This document shows, piece after piece, positions 8,330 through 18,632 of a stretch of 64,000 nt of DNA. This DNA is from RYN-133 sp963785425. GTDB lineage: Bacteria; Actinomycetota; Actinomycetes; Mycobacteriales; Jatrophihabitantaceae. Where the stretch lies: positions 1,240,001 through 1,304,000 of the forward strand of contig CAWAVG010000004.1 of the NCBI GenBank assembly GCA_963785425.1. The letters run 5' to 3'. The position numbers were made by a program, and so were the translations under genes. Each line of letters opens with the position of its first letter. Position 1 is the stretch's first letter. The notes below the pieces were generated by a model, which worked only from the letters and a program-made list of their open reading frames with translations, was not told where the DNA came from and made no database searches.

Positions 8330-8683
8330 ATGGCAGATTCGGTCGACCGGCTGCGCGCTCTGTGTCTCGCGCTGCCCGAGGTGAACGAGCGGCGCAGCCA
8401 CGGCGAGGCGGCGTTCTTCATCCGCGACAAGAAGCAGTTCGTGTGCGTCGACGACCATCACCACGGCCGCGACCACTTGGCGTTCTGGTGTGCGGCGCCG
8501 CCCGACGCGCAGGAGGCTCTCGTCGCGGGCGACCCGGTGCACTACTTCCGACCGCCCTACGTAGGGCATCGCGGCTGGCTCGGTGTACGCATCGACAACG
8601 ATCCCGATTGGGACGAGATCGATGAGATCGTCCGCGACGCGTTCCGTCAGGTCGCGCCCAAGACACTGGCAGCGCAGGTCTGA
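8330..8683 (+). CDS. MmcQ/YjbR family protein
   Basis: A protein of 117 residues that matches the MmcQ/YjbR (CyaY-like fold) family: LALPEVNERRSHGEAAFFI near the N-terminus, FRPPYVGHRGWLGVRI in the middle and WDEIDEIVRDAFRQVAPK at the end. These proteins are thought to bind DNA or small ligands, but no biochemical role is settled. ATG 8330 is chosen because the family starts just before this conserved segment. Confidence 0.8.
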   Translation: MADSVDRLRALCLALPEVNERRSHGEAAFFIRDKKQFVCVDDHHHGRDHLAFWCAAPPDAQEALVAGDPVHYFRPPYVGHRGWLGVRIDNDPDWDEIDEIVRDAFRQVAPKTLAAQV

Positions 8684-8748
8684 CCTTTCGAACCTTGCCC
8701 CGGCCCCCACCGGGCCGGGACACTTCCGGCACGAGCCGGGAGGTCGCG

Positions 8749-11700
8749 GTGACGCACACACCGAGCGAGATTCAGGACTTCGCCAAGCAGGAGATCCGCC
8801 TGGCAGCTGTGTTGAACGGCGGCGTGAGCCTGGCCGTCTGGATGAGCGGCGTCACGCTCGAGATGCACCACCTGGCGATGTCGTCGTTCAAGCTGGGCAA
8901 CTGGACGACCTACCAGGGCGTGCTCGATGCGCTCGGCGCGCGAGCGCGCGTCGACGTCATCGCCGGCACGTCCGCGGGCGGGCTGAACGGTGCCTTCCTC
9001 GCGCTCGGCATCGCCCGCCGCCGCGACTTCGCGGGCCTGCGCGACATCTGGGCAGAGGCGGGCGCGCTCGACAAGTTGCTGCGCAAACCGCTCGTCAAGG
9101 ACCCGCCCTCGGTGCTCGCCGGCGACGACTACTTCCTGGTCGAGATCGACCGCGCGCTGGCCGCGATGGCCACCGAGTGGCCCGAACTCGACCGCCCCGA
9201 CCTGCCGCCCATGCCGCCCGTCGAGCTGATCCTGACGGGCACCCTGTGGGAGGGCAGGCAGACCCGCTTCAGCGACGACATGGGGACGCCGATCGTCGAG
9301 CGTGACTACGACGCGACGTTCCGGTTCGTACGCCGCGACACCGACGTCACGAATCCGGCGCCGCCGCTGGGCCCGACCGGCCCGGCGACCGGTGACCTCA
9401 TGGACCCGTCCAACAAGGTGCTCGGACAGCTGGCCCGCGCGGCACGCTGCACCTCCTCGTTCCCCGGCGCGTTCGAACCGCATTACGTGAATGTGGGCGA
9501 GACCGACGACGATCTCGATCCCGGCCGGTGGACGAGTTCGGCGGGACAAGCGAACTTCGACACCTCGCAGTACGTCCTCGACGGCGGCATCCTGCTCAAC
9601 AAGCCGCTGCGTCCCGCGCTTGCTGCGATCTACCGGCAGACGGCGCGGCACCAGGTGCGGCGGGTGCTCGGCTACGTCGTGCCTGACCCCGGCGAGGCAC
9701 CGACCCTGAACACGACGCAGGCCGCGGTCACGGCGGGGCGGAGCCGGCCCGACGTGCCGCAGGCACCCGAGGTCTTGTTGAGCGTGCTCACGCGGCTCAC
9801 CTCGACCGATTCGGTGTCGCGCGAGCTCGCCGAGATCCGCGACACGAACATGTCGGTGCGCACGCACCGCAGGACCCGCGACCGGCTCAGCCAGGTGCTC
9901 ACCACCTCGGCCGGCCGGCTGGCCGACCAGTTGTGGCCCGGCTACCGGGACGAGCGGATCAGCAACGCGGCGACGACGATCGCGAGCCTGCTCGCGGCCG
10001 GTCAGGCTGCGAGCCCGACCGGAGTGCGGTGGACGGAGCAGGAGCTGGCCGCCGCTCTGCAGCGGGTCGGGGCGGCAGGGGTGTTCGGCTTCGTCCCGGA
10101 CGACGCGCAGCTCGGCGCCGCGGTGGCGCGCACCGGCAGCAAGTGGACGTGGGGGCAGACCACCCTCGTGCGCCTGTCGGACATGACGTCGGACGTGCTG
10201 CGCAAGGCGATGATGCTCGCGCCGGTCGGCGGCCCATCACAACAGGAGATCGTCGACCGCCGGGACGAGGTGCGCTCGACGATCAACGATATCGCCGGCT
10301 ACGAACGCGACCTGGGCAACTTCTGGATCAACGAGGGCATTGCCGGCCCGGGCGACAGCAGTTCCGCGGATCCGGCCGACTGGCTGCGCCGTATCGCCAA
10401 CAAGTGGGACACCAGCTTCGACGGCGGCGCGGCGGTACGCCGCGGTGAGCAGTACAGCGGCGCGCTCGCGCTGGCGCGCGCGCTGGCCACCGCTCGGCCG
10501 ACGATCGTGGACATCGTCGAGGCGCACGCGAGCGATCCGGATCCGGCGTCGTCCGATCTACTCACGCTGCGCGCCCTGCTTTCGTGGATGCTGCCCGCAC
10601 GCGGCGGAGCCGAGGCGGTGTTGCGTCGCATGCTCACGCTCGACGTCGTGCTCGTCGCGACCTCGGGGGCGCTCTCTACGCCCGAGCAGATGGTCGAGCT
10701 CGTGCAGATCTCGTGCCAGGACAGCGACACCGTCACCGGCATGCAGCTGCACCATTTCGGCGCGTTCTATCGAAAGTCGTGGCGCCTCAATGACTGGGTC
10801 GAGGGACGCATGGACGGCATCCGCCAGTTGCTGCGGCTGCTGCTCGATCCCGACCGGTTCCGCCAGCTCGGTCAGGACGCGGATACGACGTTGGCGACGC
10901 TGCGCGACCTGGCCGTCGACACCGCCAAGCAGTGCAACTGGCTCGATGACGCCGACCGTGCATGGCTCGCCGAGCAATGGGACGCGCGGGCCGGCGACTA
11001 CCGCACCGAGGTGGCAGCCGCCTTTGCCGGGACGGTGCAGTCGTTCGACAAGGTGTCCGAAGCACTCGCGATGCCGCTGCGCCTGCAGGCATTGCAGGAG
11101 GACCTCCCCGCGCTCGCCGCGGCAATCGAGTGCGAAGGCGACGACGCACCGGCCGACAGTCGCGGGTGGTTGCGCCAGTTCCGCAGTTACGAAGCGATGG
11201 TTCCGGACCCGAACGTCGCGGCGCCGCGCTCGCGCGCCCAGCGACTGTGGCACATGCGCACGGAGATGTCGCTCGTCGGCAAGCAGAAGATCACCGACGA
11301 TCTCGGCAGTGACACGTTCGCGCGGACCACGTCGCACGCGGCCGTCGTCACGACTGGTGCGTTCTCGTCGCCGTCGAAATTGCAGGCGGTCAAACCGCTC
11401 CGCGTCGTGCTCTCGGCGCTGCGCGGTTACACGGCGATGGTGCACGCGATGGTCACGTTCCTCACCCGGCGCAGCCACATCGGCCCGACCGTGGTCGGCA
11501 TCGCGGCTGCCGTGGGCGGTGCGCTGCTCGCGGTCGCGTTGTTCGTGCCGAGCGTTCCGGTCGGGCTCACCCTCGCCGGGGTGCTGCTGCTGTTCGCCGG
11601 CGCGTCGGCGGCCTCCTTACGCACGGCCAATCTCAAGGCCATGGGTCTGCGCCTCCTGGCGGTGGCGGTTCTGCTGGCGGCCGCCCTCGGCTGGTTGATC

Positions 11701-11868
11701 TATCGCGACGTCGATCGCAACGGCTTCCACGGCGAAGTGATCTCGACCCTGATCAAACTCGGGATCGGGTTCGGCGTCGTACTGGTCGGCTGGTTCGTCG
11801 CCAACGGGGCGTGGCACCGGGATCGCAAGCCCGGCGCGCAGAAATCCGGCGCCGACGGAACCGCGTAA
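8749..11868 (+). CDS. patatin-like phospholipase with C-terminal membrane helices (DUF3376 type)
   Basis: A large protein of about 1039 residues. The N-terminal 330 residues form a patatin domain: AVLNGGVSLAVWMSG is the oxyanion glycine region, AGTSAGGLNG carries nucleophile Ser75 and VLDGGILLN gives catalytic Asp278. A long helical middle region of unknown role follows. Around residues 915-1020 lie three or four hydrophobic helices, so the lipase domain is probably anchored at the membrane. The start at GTG 8749 has GGGAGG just upstream. Actinobacterial proteins with this layout are annotated as patatin-like/DUF3376. The natural lipid substrate is unknown. Confidence 0.85.
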   Translation: MTHTPSEIQDFAKQEIRLAAVLNGGVSLAVWMSGVTLEMHHLAMSSFKLGNWTTYQGVLDALGARARVDVIAGTSAGGLNGAFLALGIARRRDFAGLRDIWAEAGALDKLLRKPLVKDPPSVLAGDDYFLVEIDRALAAMATEWPELDRPDLPPMPPVELILTGTLWEGRQTRFSDDMGTPIVERDYDATFRFVRRDTDVTNPAPPLGPTGPATGDLMDPSNKVLGQLARAARCTSSFPGAFEPHYVNVGETDDDLDPGRWTSSAGQANFDTSQYVLDGGILLNKPLRPALAAIYRQTARHQVRRVLGYVVPDPGEAPTLNTTQAAVTAGRSRPDVPQAPEVLLSVLTRLTSTDSVSRELAEIRDTNMSVRTHRRTRDRLSQVLTTSAGRLADQLWPGYRDERISNAATTIASLLAAGQAASPTGVRWTEQELAAALQRVGAAGVFGFVPDDAQLGAAVARTGSKWTWGQTTLVRLSDMTSDVLRKAMMLAPVGGPSQQEIVDRRDEVRSTINDIAGYERDLGNFWINEGIAGPGDSSSADPADWLRRIANKWDTSFDGGAAVRRGEQYSGALALARALATARPTIVDIVEAHASDPDPASSDLLTLRALLSWMLPARGGAEAVLRRMLTLDVVLVATSGALSTPEQMVELVQISCQDSDTVTGMQLHHFGAFYRKSWRLNDWVEGRMDGIRQLLRLLLDPDRFRQLGQDADTTLATLRDLAVDTAKQCNWLDDADRAWLAEQWDARAGDYRTEVAAAFAGTVQSFDKVSEALAMPLRLQALQEDLPALAAAIECEGDDAPADSRGWLRQFRSYEAMVPDPNVAAPRSRAQRLWHMRTEMSLVGKQKITDDLGSDTFARTTSHAAVVTTGAFSSPSKLQAVKPLRVVLSALRGYTAMVHAMVTFLTRRSHIGPTVVGIAAAVGGALLAVALFVPSVPVGLTLAGVLLLFAGASAASLRTANLKAMGLRLLAVAVLLAAALGWLIYRDVDRNGFHGEVISTLIKLGIGFGVVLVGWFVANGAWHRDRKPGAQKSGADGTA

Positions 11869-11882
11869 CCTGGTTCGTCGTG
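11866..11882 (+). promoter_or_regulatory. possible leaderless promoter of prfB
   Basis: TAACCT at 11866-11871 overlaps the stop codon of the patatin gene and lies eight bases before GTG 11880. There is no Shine-Dalgarno sequence. This fits the leaderless pattern seen at other genes here, but the spacing is slightly longer. Confidence 0.3.
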
Positions 11883-12977
11883 GACGTTCCTGCCGAGCTC
11901 AAGGAGCTCAACGCGACGCTGACCGGCATCGAGTCCGTCGTGGACCTCGATGCGCTGCGTCGCGAGCTGGGCGACCTCGAACAGCAGGCCTCGCAGCCGG
12001 ATCTGTGGAACGACAGCGACAACGCCCAGCGGATCACGTCCCGGCTGTCGTTCGTGCAGGGTGAGATCCGCCGTGCCGCGGAACTGCGCCAGCGAATGGA
12101 CGATGCGCAGCTGCTCTGGGACCTCGCCGAGGAGGCAGACGACGCCGGCTCCCGGGCCGAGGTCGAAGCCGAGGTCATCTCCTTGCGCACCGCCATCGAC
12201 GAACTCGAGGTGCGCACGCTGCTGTCCGGCGAGTACGACTCGCGCGAAGCGCTGGTCACCATCCGCTCCGAGGCCGGCGGCGTCGACGCGGCCGACTTCG
12301 CCGAGATGCTGCTGCGCATGTACACACGCTGGGCCGAGCGGCACAGCTACGCGATCGACGTGCTCGATACGTCCTACGCCGAGGAAGCGGGCATCAAGTC
12401 GGCGACGTTCCAGGTGAAGGCGCCCTACGCGTACGGGACGTTGAGCATCGAGCAGGGCACGCACCGCCTCGTGCGCATCAGCCCGTTCGACAACCAGGGA
12501 CGGCGCCAGACGAGCTTCGCGGGCGTCGAGGTGTTGCCGGTCGTCGAGCAGTCCGACCACGTCGAGATCGCCGACGACGAGATCCGCGTCGACGTCTACC
12601 GCTCGTCCGGACCGGGCGGACAGGGCGTCAACACCACTGACTCGGCGGTGCGCATCACGCACCTGCCCACCGGCATCGTGGTCAGCTGCCAGAACGAGCG
12701 CAGCCAGATCCAGAACCGCGCCTCGGCGATGAATGTGCTGCAGGCCAAGCTGCTCGAGCGACGCCGCCAGGAGGAGCAGGACGCGATGAACGCGCTCAAG
12801 GACGCCGGCAACAGCTGGGGCAACCAGATGCGCTCCTACGTGCTGCACCCGTACCAGATGGTCAAGGACCTGCGTACCGAACACGAGGTCGGCAATCCGC
12901 AGGCAGTGCTGGACGGCGACATCGACGGGTTCATCCAGGCCGGCATCCGGTGGCGCAAAAGCGTCGAGATCGCGTAG
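11880..12977 (+). CDS. prfB: peptide chain release factor 2
   Basis: RF2 of 365 residues, which ends translation at UGA and UAA codons. The peptidyl-tRNA hydrolysis motif GGQ is at 246-248 (SSGPGGQGVNT), and the stop-codon reading tripeptide SPF is in VRISPFDNQGRRQ. The reading frame is continuous from GTG 11880, so the programmed +1 frameshift that regulates E. coli RF2 is absent. In many actinobacteria prfB is followed directly by ftsE-ftsX-smpB; here about 5 kb separates them. Confidence 0.95.
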   Translation: MDVPAELKELNATLTGIESVVDLDALRRELGDLEQQASQPDLWNDSDNAQRITSRLSFVQGEIRRAAELRQRMDDAQLLWDLAEEADDAGSRAEVEAEVISLRTAIDELEVRTLLSGEYDSREALVTIRSEAGGVDAADFAEMLLRMYTRWAERHSYAIDVLDTSYAEEAGIKSATFQVKAPYAYGTLSIEQGTHRLVRISPFDNQGRRQTSFAGVEVLPVVEQSDHVEIADDEIRVDVYRSSGPGGQGVNTTDSAVRITHLPTGIVVSCQNERSQIQNRASAMNVLQAKLLERRRQEEQDAMNALKDAGNSWGNQMRSYVLHPYQMVKDLRTEHEVGNPQAVLDGDIDGFIQAGIRWRKSVEIA

Positions 12978-13040
12978 TTGCGGCATTTGTCGACCGCAGG
13001 AAGCACTTCAGATCGCATGGGCGCGGTCGATGGAGCAGGT

Positions 13041-15233
13041 ATGTCGGAGGCTGCCCGCGACGGCGGGCCACGCCACATCGTGTCGTTGCCTGTCGGGGCT
13101 GCGCTGCGACGGCGTCAGGCGACGCAGTCGGTGCGGCCCGCCACGATCGAGGCCGACCATGACGCTCTCGTGCGCGCACAGCGCATCAGCCGCACCGGCT
13201 CGTGGGAGTTCGACCACCGCGCTGGGCTGCTGATCGTCAGCGACGAGTTGCTCGAGATGTGCGGGATGACCCGCGAGGCGATCGCCTTCGGCGGCCGCGC
13301 GCTGGTCAACGGTGTCGCCGACGCCGACCGCGAGATGGTCGAGGCGGCGATGCAGGACCTCGTCGAGCAGGGCACGCCCGTCGACCTGCGTTATCGCGGG
13401 GTGCGTCCCGACGGCGGCGACGCGGCCTGGTTCGCCGCCAGGGGGCGCGCCGAACGTGACGAGACCGGTGCCATGGTGCGCGCGACGTGCGTGATCACCG
13501 ACATCGACGAACTGGTCCAGATCGAGCAGGAACTCCGCGCGGCAGACGCGTTCCAGCAGGCCGTCATAGCGACGACACCGGACGCGATCCACATCTACGA
13601 CATCACCACCCGCACCTTCACCCGTGCGAACCGCAACGCCACGCCGCTGATCGGCTTCACCCCGCGCTCCGTCGCGGTGCTCGGTGGCACCGGTCTCGAC
13701 GATGTCGTCCCGCTCGAGGACTGGGCCCGCCTGACGGCCACCATCGACTCTGCCGCCCGGCTCGCGGACGGCGAGGTTGCCCACCTCCAGCACCGTGTGC
13801 ACGAACCCGATGGTTCGCTCACCTGGTTGTCGCGGCGCATAAGCGTGTTCGCCCGCGACGCGGACGGACCAGCCACGCAGCTGCTCGTCGTCTCCCGCGA
13901 CATCTCGCACGTCGTCGAGGTGAAGCAGCTGCTCGAACATGCCGCAACCCACGACGAACTCACCGGCCTGCCGAACCGGCGCCAGGTGCAGCACCAGCTC
14001 GACGCGTTCCTGACCGCGGAGGGCACCGGTGCTGCCGCGGTGCTGATCGTCGACCTCGACGGGTTCAAGCGCATCAACGACGGACAGGGCCACGCGATGG
14101 GTGACGCGACGCTGCGCGAGGTGGCGCGCCGGCTCGCCAACGCCACCCGCCCGACCGACACCGTCGCGCGGCTCGGCGGTGACGAGTTCGTCGTCGTGCT
14201 CTGGACGGATTCGCGCGAGGTCGCGACCGATCTCTCCGTCGTCGTCGCGGCACGTATCGAGGCGGCGCTGGCCGACCCGATCGTGTCGCAGGGTCGCGAG
14301 TGCTGGGTGAGCTGCCAGCATCGGGATCAGCGTGGTCGGGCAGGGCGACAGGCCCGAGTCTGCCCTCGCCGAAGCCGACGCGGCGATGTACTCGGTGAAG
14401 AAGCACGGTTCGAACGGATTCGCCTTGTACGACAGCGCATTCGCGGCACGCGCGCGCCGGCACGACTGGATCGAGCGCAATCTCCGTCGCGCGCTGCGCG
14501 ACGACGCGGTCGTGGTCCACTACCAGCCGATCGTCGCGCCGGGCAGCGGATTGCTCAGCGCCGTCGAGGCGCTGGTGCGCATCAGCGACGATACCGGCAA
14601 CCCGATCGATACCGCCGACGTGATCGAGGTCGCCGAGACCGCCGGGCTCGTCAGCGAGCTCGACGACTGTGTGCTGCGGCAGGCCAGCCGTCAGGTCGCA
14701 CTGTGGCGCGACGACCCGCTGTATCGCGGGCTGCGGCTCACCATCAACCGCAGTGCGCAGGACCTGCTGCGTCCGTGGCTTCAACGACCGCATCATGCAG
14801 GCTCTCGACCTTGAGCGAGCTTCCCGCGAGTGCGCTCACGCTCGAGATCACCGAGACGGTGCTTCTCGACGCCGACATCGAGGCGATGGTTGACGTCCGC
14901 AAGCTCTACGAGCACGGCGTGCGGTTGGCGCTCGACGACTTCGGTACCGGCTATGCGTCGCTCAGCCAACTGACGAAGCTGCCGATCTCGGCGATCAAGA
15001 TCGACCGGTCCTTCACCTCGAACATGCTGCACGACCGCACCTGCCGGGCGCTGGTGCGGGCGACGGTCGGTATCGCCGAGGACCTGCGCATCGACTGCAT
15101 CGTCGAGGGTGTCCAGACCGAGGAGCATCTCGCCGCACTTCCGCGCTACGAGCGCCTGCTGATCCAGGGTTACCTGTACGGCCGGCCGCGGCCGGCGCAC
15201 GAGGGCCTCGGCGTCAACGTCGCGCACTGGTAG
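13041..15233 (+). pseudogene. PAS-PAS-GGDEF-EAL cyclic-di-GMP protein, frame interrupted
   Basis: The gene encodes two PAS-like sensor regions, a diguanylate cyclase domain (LTGLPNRRQ, inhibitory-site RPTD, then RLGGDEFVVVL) and an EAL phosphodiesterase domain (VEALVRI, ALDDFGTGYASL, IKIDRSF). Both catalytic signatures look intact. The frame is broken three times: one extra base near 14315, one near 14776 and one near 14811. Together they restore the original frame, so the C-terminal EAL half is read correctly again. ATG 13041 is preceded by GGAG. Three compensating insertions in a gene with intact motifs suggest sequence error more than decay. It lies between prfB and the exporter genes. Confidence 0.75.
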
Positions 15234-15250
15234 GTACGCCGGCACCGCGG

Positions 15251-16090
15251 TCAGCGCAGCAGCAGCCGCTCGAGGCGGCGCGCGGTGACGACCACGCCGA
15301 CGCCGGCCAGCACCGCGAAGTACGCGACATGGCCGATCATCGACACGTCGAACACGCCGGCGTTGAGCCCGCGCATCAATTCGATGGCGTGGTTCAGCGG
15401 CAGGCATTCGACCAGGAACCCCAACCAGCCCGGGATACACCGACAGGCTGTAGAAGGTGCCGCTGAACAGGAACATCGGCAACACGATCAGCTGCACCAT
15501 CTCGAGATCCTGGAACGACTTCAGGAACGACGTCACGGCCATCCCGACGGCCGCGAACCCGAACGCGACGAGCAAGGCGGCCGGCAGCAGCAGGACGGCC
15601 CATACGGACGCGGTCAGGCCGAGAACCACCATCACGATCAGGAAACCTGTCGAGTACAGCCCGCCGCGGATCAGGGCCCAGCCGATCTCACCGATCGCGA
15701 CGTCGAGCGGGCCGAGCGAGGTCGCAAGCATCGAGTCGTACAGCTTCGCATACTTGATCTTGAAGAACACATTCATGGTCGAGTCGTAGATCGCGCCGTT
15801 CATCGCCGATGCGGCGAGCAGCGCCGGGCCGATGTACGCGGCGTAGGTGATGGGGTGGCCGCCCGGGTCCCACGACCGTCCCGACCAGCGATTTGAGCCC
15901 GTTGCCGAACGAGAACAGATAGAACAGCGGCTCGAAGAAGCCGGTGAGGATCAGCAGCCAGTTCGCGGAGTAGACGCGCACCGCCCGCTCCAGCACGATG
16001 TGCGCGCGGCGCGCGTACATGCCCTGCGGCACGATCCGCAGCGCGTCGGCGAGCGCGCCCCTGCTGTCGTCGTGCCGTCCTGCCGGTCAT
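15251..16090 (-). pseudogene. ABC-2 type exporter permease (distal), frame interrupted
   Basis: A membrane protein of the DrrB/ABC-2 class spread over several frames. Recognisable pieces are YSANWLLILTGFFEPLFYLF, MVQLIVLPMFLFSGTFY and LPLNHAIELMRGL, and the tail ends in RRLERLLLR. Removing one extra base near 16070, 15870 and 15431 gives a continuous product of about 279 residues with six membrane helices. Its ATG at 16090 overlaps the stop of the upstream permease (ATGA). It should pair with the other permease and the ATPase in the same operon. Confidence 0.7.
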
Positions 16091-16851
16091 TTCTGCAACC
16101 GCCACGCGAACGCTCGCCGTGAGAGCACCAGCCCGACCGCGAACAGCGCCAGCAGGTAGGCGACGTGTCCTGCCACGGCGGCGACCGACTGGCCGCCGAT
16201 CGCAGCCGCGCGCGCCAGTTCGGTGCCGTGCCACAGCGGTGTGCAGTAGGCGACCCACCGACCCCAGTCCGGCAGGCGATCGACCGGATAGAACGTGCCC
16301 GCGAACAGGAACATCGGGATCAGGATGAACCTGCTCAGCACGTTGAATCCCTGACCCTCGTTCTCGCGGGTCGCGGCGAAGGCCGCGACCGGCGCGGCGA
16401 TCGCGATTCCGGCGAGGGTCGGCGGCCGGAATCGCGAAGACCGCCTGCCACCGCAGCGTCGCCCCGAAACAGCTCAGGATCGCGAGGTACAGGGCCGAGT
16501 TCACCGCCGACCGCAATCCGATCCACAGCAGCGTCCCGTCGCTGATCTGTCGCGGGCGTGAGCGGGGTCGAAGCCATGCCGTGGAAGCTGCGTTCCCACT
16601 TGAACTTGCTGAGGACCGGGATAGCTCGCATCGTTCGCGGCGATCTGGACGGCCGCGGCGACCAGCAGGGCCGGCGCGACGAAGGCGAGATAGGGCACGC
16701 CGAGCGAGCTCGTCCCGTTGCGGTCGATGACGGTGCCGAGACCGACGCCGAGGGCCAGCACGAAGAACAGCGGCTGCATGAAGCCGATGATCAACACGCT
16801 GCGCCAGAAGCGCTTCGCGTCGGTCAGCCAGTACTCGAGCAGGACTGTCAT
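16087..16851 (-). pseudogene. ABC-2 type exporter permease (proximal), frame interrupted
   Basis: This permease starts at ATG 16851, overlapping the ATPase stop. The first frame shows LLEYWLTDAKRFWRSVLIIG and a membrane helix; later frames carry VLSKFKWERSFHGM, AILSCFGATLRWQAVFAIP and LSRFILIPMFLFAGTFYPVD. Single extra bases near 16617, 16550 and 16421 explain every break, and the net shift is zero. The corrected protein would be about 254 residues with the ABC-2 fold used to export drugs, lipids or polysaccharide precursors. The substrate is unknown. Confidence 0.7.
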
Positions 16852-17789
16852 TCGACGAGGCTTCTCCCGGTCAGCTTCAGGAACACGTCCTCGAGCGTGC
16901 TGCGGCGGACCAGGCTCGACACCGGCGACAGTCCGAGCTCGTGGGCACGCGCGAGCGCACCCTCGCCGTCGGCGACGTAGAGCAGCACGCGGTCGGGCAG
17001 TGACTCGACGCGCTCGCTGCCGTCGGCGGCGACGAGGTCGGCGAGCTTCGCCGCGGCCGCTGCGTTCTGGTCGGGCGCGAAACGCAGTTCGGCCACCTCG
17101 CGGGTGGAGTACTGCGCGATCAACGACCGCGGCGAGCCCTCCGCGACGATGCGCCCGCCGTCGATCACGACCAGCCGGTCGCACAGCTGCTCGGCCTCGT
17201 CCATGTAGTGCGTGGTCAGCGCGAGGGTGACGCCCTGTTGCTTGAGGCGGTACAGGCGGTCCCACAGCAGGTGTCGGGCCTGCGGGTCGAGCCCGGTGGT
17301 CGGCTCGTCGAGCAGCAGCAGCTCGGGGTCGTTGATCAACGAGCGGGCGATCGTCAGGCGCCGCTTCATGCCGCCGGAGAGCGGTTCGACCTTGGCCGAC
17401 GCGCGGTCGCCCAGCTGCGCGAATTCGAGCAGCTCCTCGACCTTCGTCCGCAGCGCTGCGCGCGGCAGGCCGAAATAGCGCCCGTAGATGTACAGGTTGT
17501 CGCGCACGGTGAGCTCGTGGTCGAGGGTGTCCTGCTGCGGCACGACGCCCAGCCGCGAACGGATCTGCGGGCCCTGGGTCGCAGGATCCATGCCCAGCAC
17601 GGTCAGTTCGCCTGCTGTGACCGGCGCCACGCACCCGATCATGCGCATCGTCGAGCTCTTGCCCGCGCCGTTCGGACCCAGGAACCCGAAGGCCTCGCCG
17701 CGATGCACCTCGAGGTCGATGCCGTCAACGGCGGTGAAGTCTCCGAATCGCTTCGTGAGCCCGCGGGCGAAGATCATCGGCGCGCTCAC
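16848..17789 (-). CDS. ABC exporter ATP-binding protein (DrrA type)
   Basis: An ATPase of about 313 residues. It has the Walker A GPNGAGKSS, signature LSGGMKRRL, Walker B LLLLDEPTTGLDP and an H-loop in LALTTHYMDEAEQ. The C-terminal 80 residues after the nucleotide domain match the DrrA-type extension. It would energise the two permeases downstream. GTG 17789 is taken as start; ATG 17777 is an alternative four codons in. The operon is divergent from ftsE. DrrA homologues confer self-resistance to antibiotics in producers, but nothing here shows that role. Confidence 0.88.
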   Translation of the reverse strand: MSAPMIFARGLTKRFGDFTAVDGIDLEVHRGEAFGFLGPNGAGKSSTMRMIGCVAPVTAGELTVLGMDPATQGPQIRSRLGVVPQQDTLDHELTVRDNLYIYGRYFGLPRAALRTKVEELLEFAQLGDRASAKVEPLSGGMKRRLTIARSLINDPELLLLDEPTTGLDPQARHLLWDRLYRLKQQGVTLALTTHYMDEAEQLCDRLVVIDGGRIVAEGSPRSLIAQYSTREVAELRFAPDQNAAAAAKLADLVAADGSERVESLPDRVLLYVADGEGALARAHELGLSPVSSLVRRSTLEDVFLKLTGRSLVE

Positions 17790-17928
17790 AGGAACCGACG
17801 CTAGCAATGCTGTGCGACACCTTTGTCGCCCGTCATGCGGTGCCCGGGTGTCACCAGCCGACCGGCGTAATCTGGACGCAACTGTGAAGACCCGCTGCGA
17901 AGGTCCCGGCGGCCACGACGCCCTCCCG

Positions 17929-17945
17929 TAAACTCCACCGACGTG
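17929..17945 (+). promoter_or_regulatory. possible leaderless promoter of ftsE
   Basis: TAAACT at 17929-17934 lies eight bases before GTG 17943 in the gap between the divergent exporter ATPase and ftsE. No Shine-Dalgarno sequence precedes the GTG. The hexamer fits an actinobacterial -10 element; the exact start is unproven. Confidence 0.35.
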
Positions 17946-18632
17946 ATCCGGCTCCAAGATGTCACCAAGGTCTACCCGGCCGGCGCCCGTCCTGCCCTCG
18001 ATAGCGTCACCATGGATATCGACAAGGGCGAGTTCGTGTTCCTCATCGGCCAATCCGGCTCGGGCAAGACGACGGTGCTCCGGCTGCTGCTGCGCGAAGA
18101 GGTCGCCGACGAGGGAGTCGTGACCGTGAACGGGCGCAATCTGTCGCGGCTGCCCAAGCGCAAGGTGCCCGACCTGCGCCGTCGTATCGGCTGCGTGTTT
18201 CAGGATTTCCGGTTGCTGCCGAAGAAGAACGTCTACGAGAACGTGGCCTTCGCGCTCGAGGTGATCAACCGGTCGCCGCGTGTCATCAAGCGCACGGTGC
18301 CCGAGGTGCTCGATCTGGTGGGGCTCACCGGCAAGGCCAAGCGGTTGCCCCACGAGTTGTCCGGTGGCGAGCAGCAGCGGGTCGCGATCGCCCGGGCATT
18401 CGTCAACCGCCCGCTCGTCCTGCTCGCCGACGAACCGACGGGAAACCTCGACCCCGATACCAGCCAGGGCATCATGAGCCTGCTCGAACGCATCAACCGC
18501 ACCGGCACGACCGTGGTCATGGCCACGCACGACAACAACATCGTCGACGCGATGCGCCGCCGCGTGATCGAACTCGAGTTCGGCAAGGTCATCCGCGACC
18601 AGTCGCGCGGTGTGTACGGGGTTGGTCGCTGA
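17943..18632 (+). CDS. ftsE: cell division ATP-binding protein FtsE
   Basis: The ATPase of the FtsEX complex, 229 residues, which activates peptidoglycan hydrolases during division from the cytoplasmic face. It has Walker A GQSGSGKTT, the Q-loop in CVFQDFRLLP, signature LSGGEQQRVAIARA, Walker B LLADEPTGNLD and the H-loop in VVMATHDNNIVD. Its TGA overlaps the ftsX ATG (TGATG), so the two are translated together. Sequence and context are fully typical. Confidence 0.96.
   Translation: MIRLQDVTKVYPAGARPALDSVTMDIDKGEFVFLIGQSGSGKTTVLRLLLREEVADEGVVTVNGRNLSRLPKRKVPDLRRRIGCVFQDFRLLPKKNVYENVAFALEVINRSPRVIKRTVPEVLDLVGLTGKAKRLPHELSGGEQQRVAIARAFVNRPLVLLADEPTGNLDPDTSQGIMSLLERINRTGTTVVMATHDNNIVDAMRRRVIELEFGKVIRDQSRGVYGVGR

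Noticed and set aside
11880..11960. Programmed frameshift in prfB
   Set aside because: The frame is continuous from GTG 11880 and no internal in-frame stop is present.
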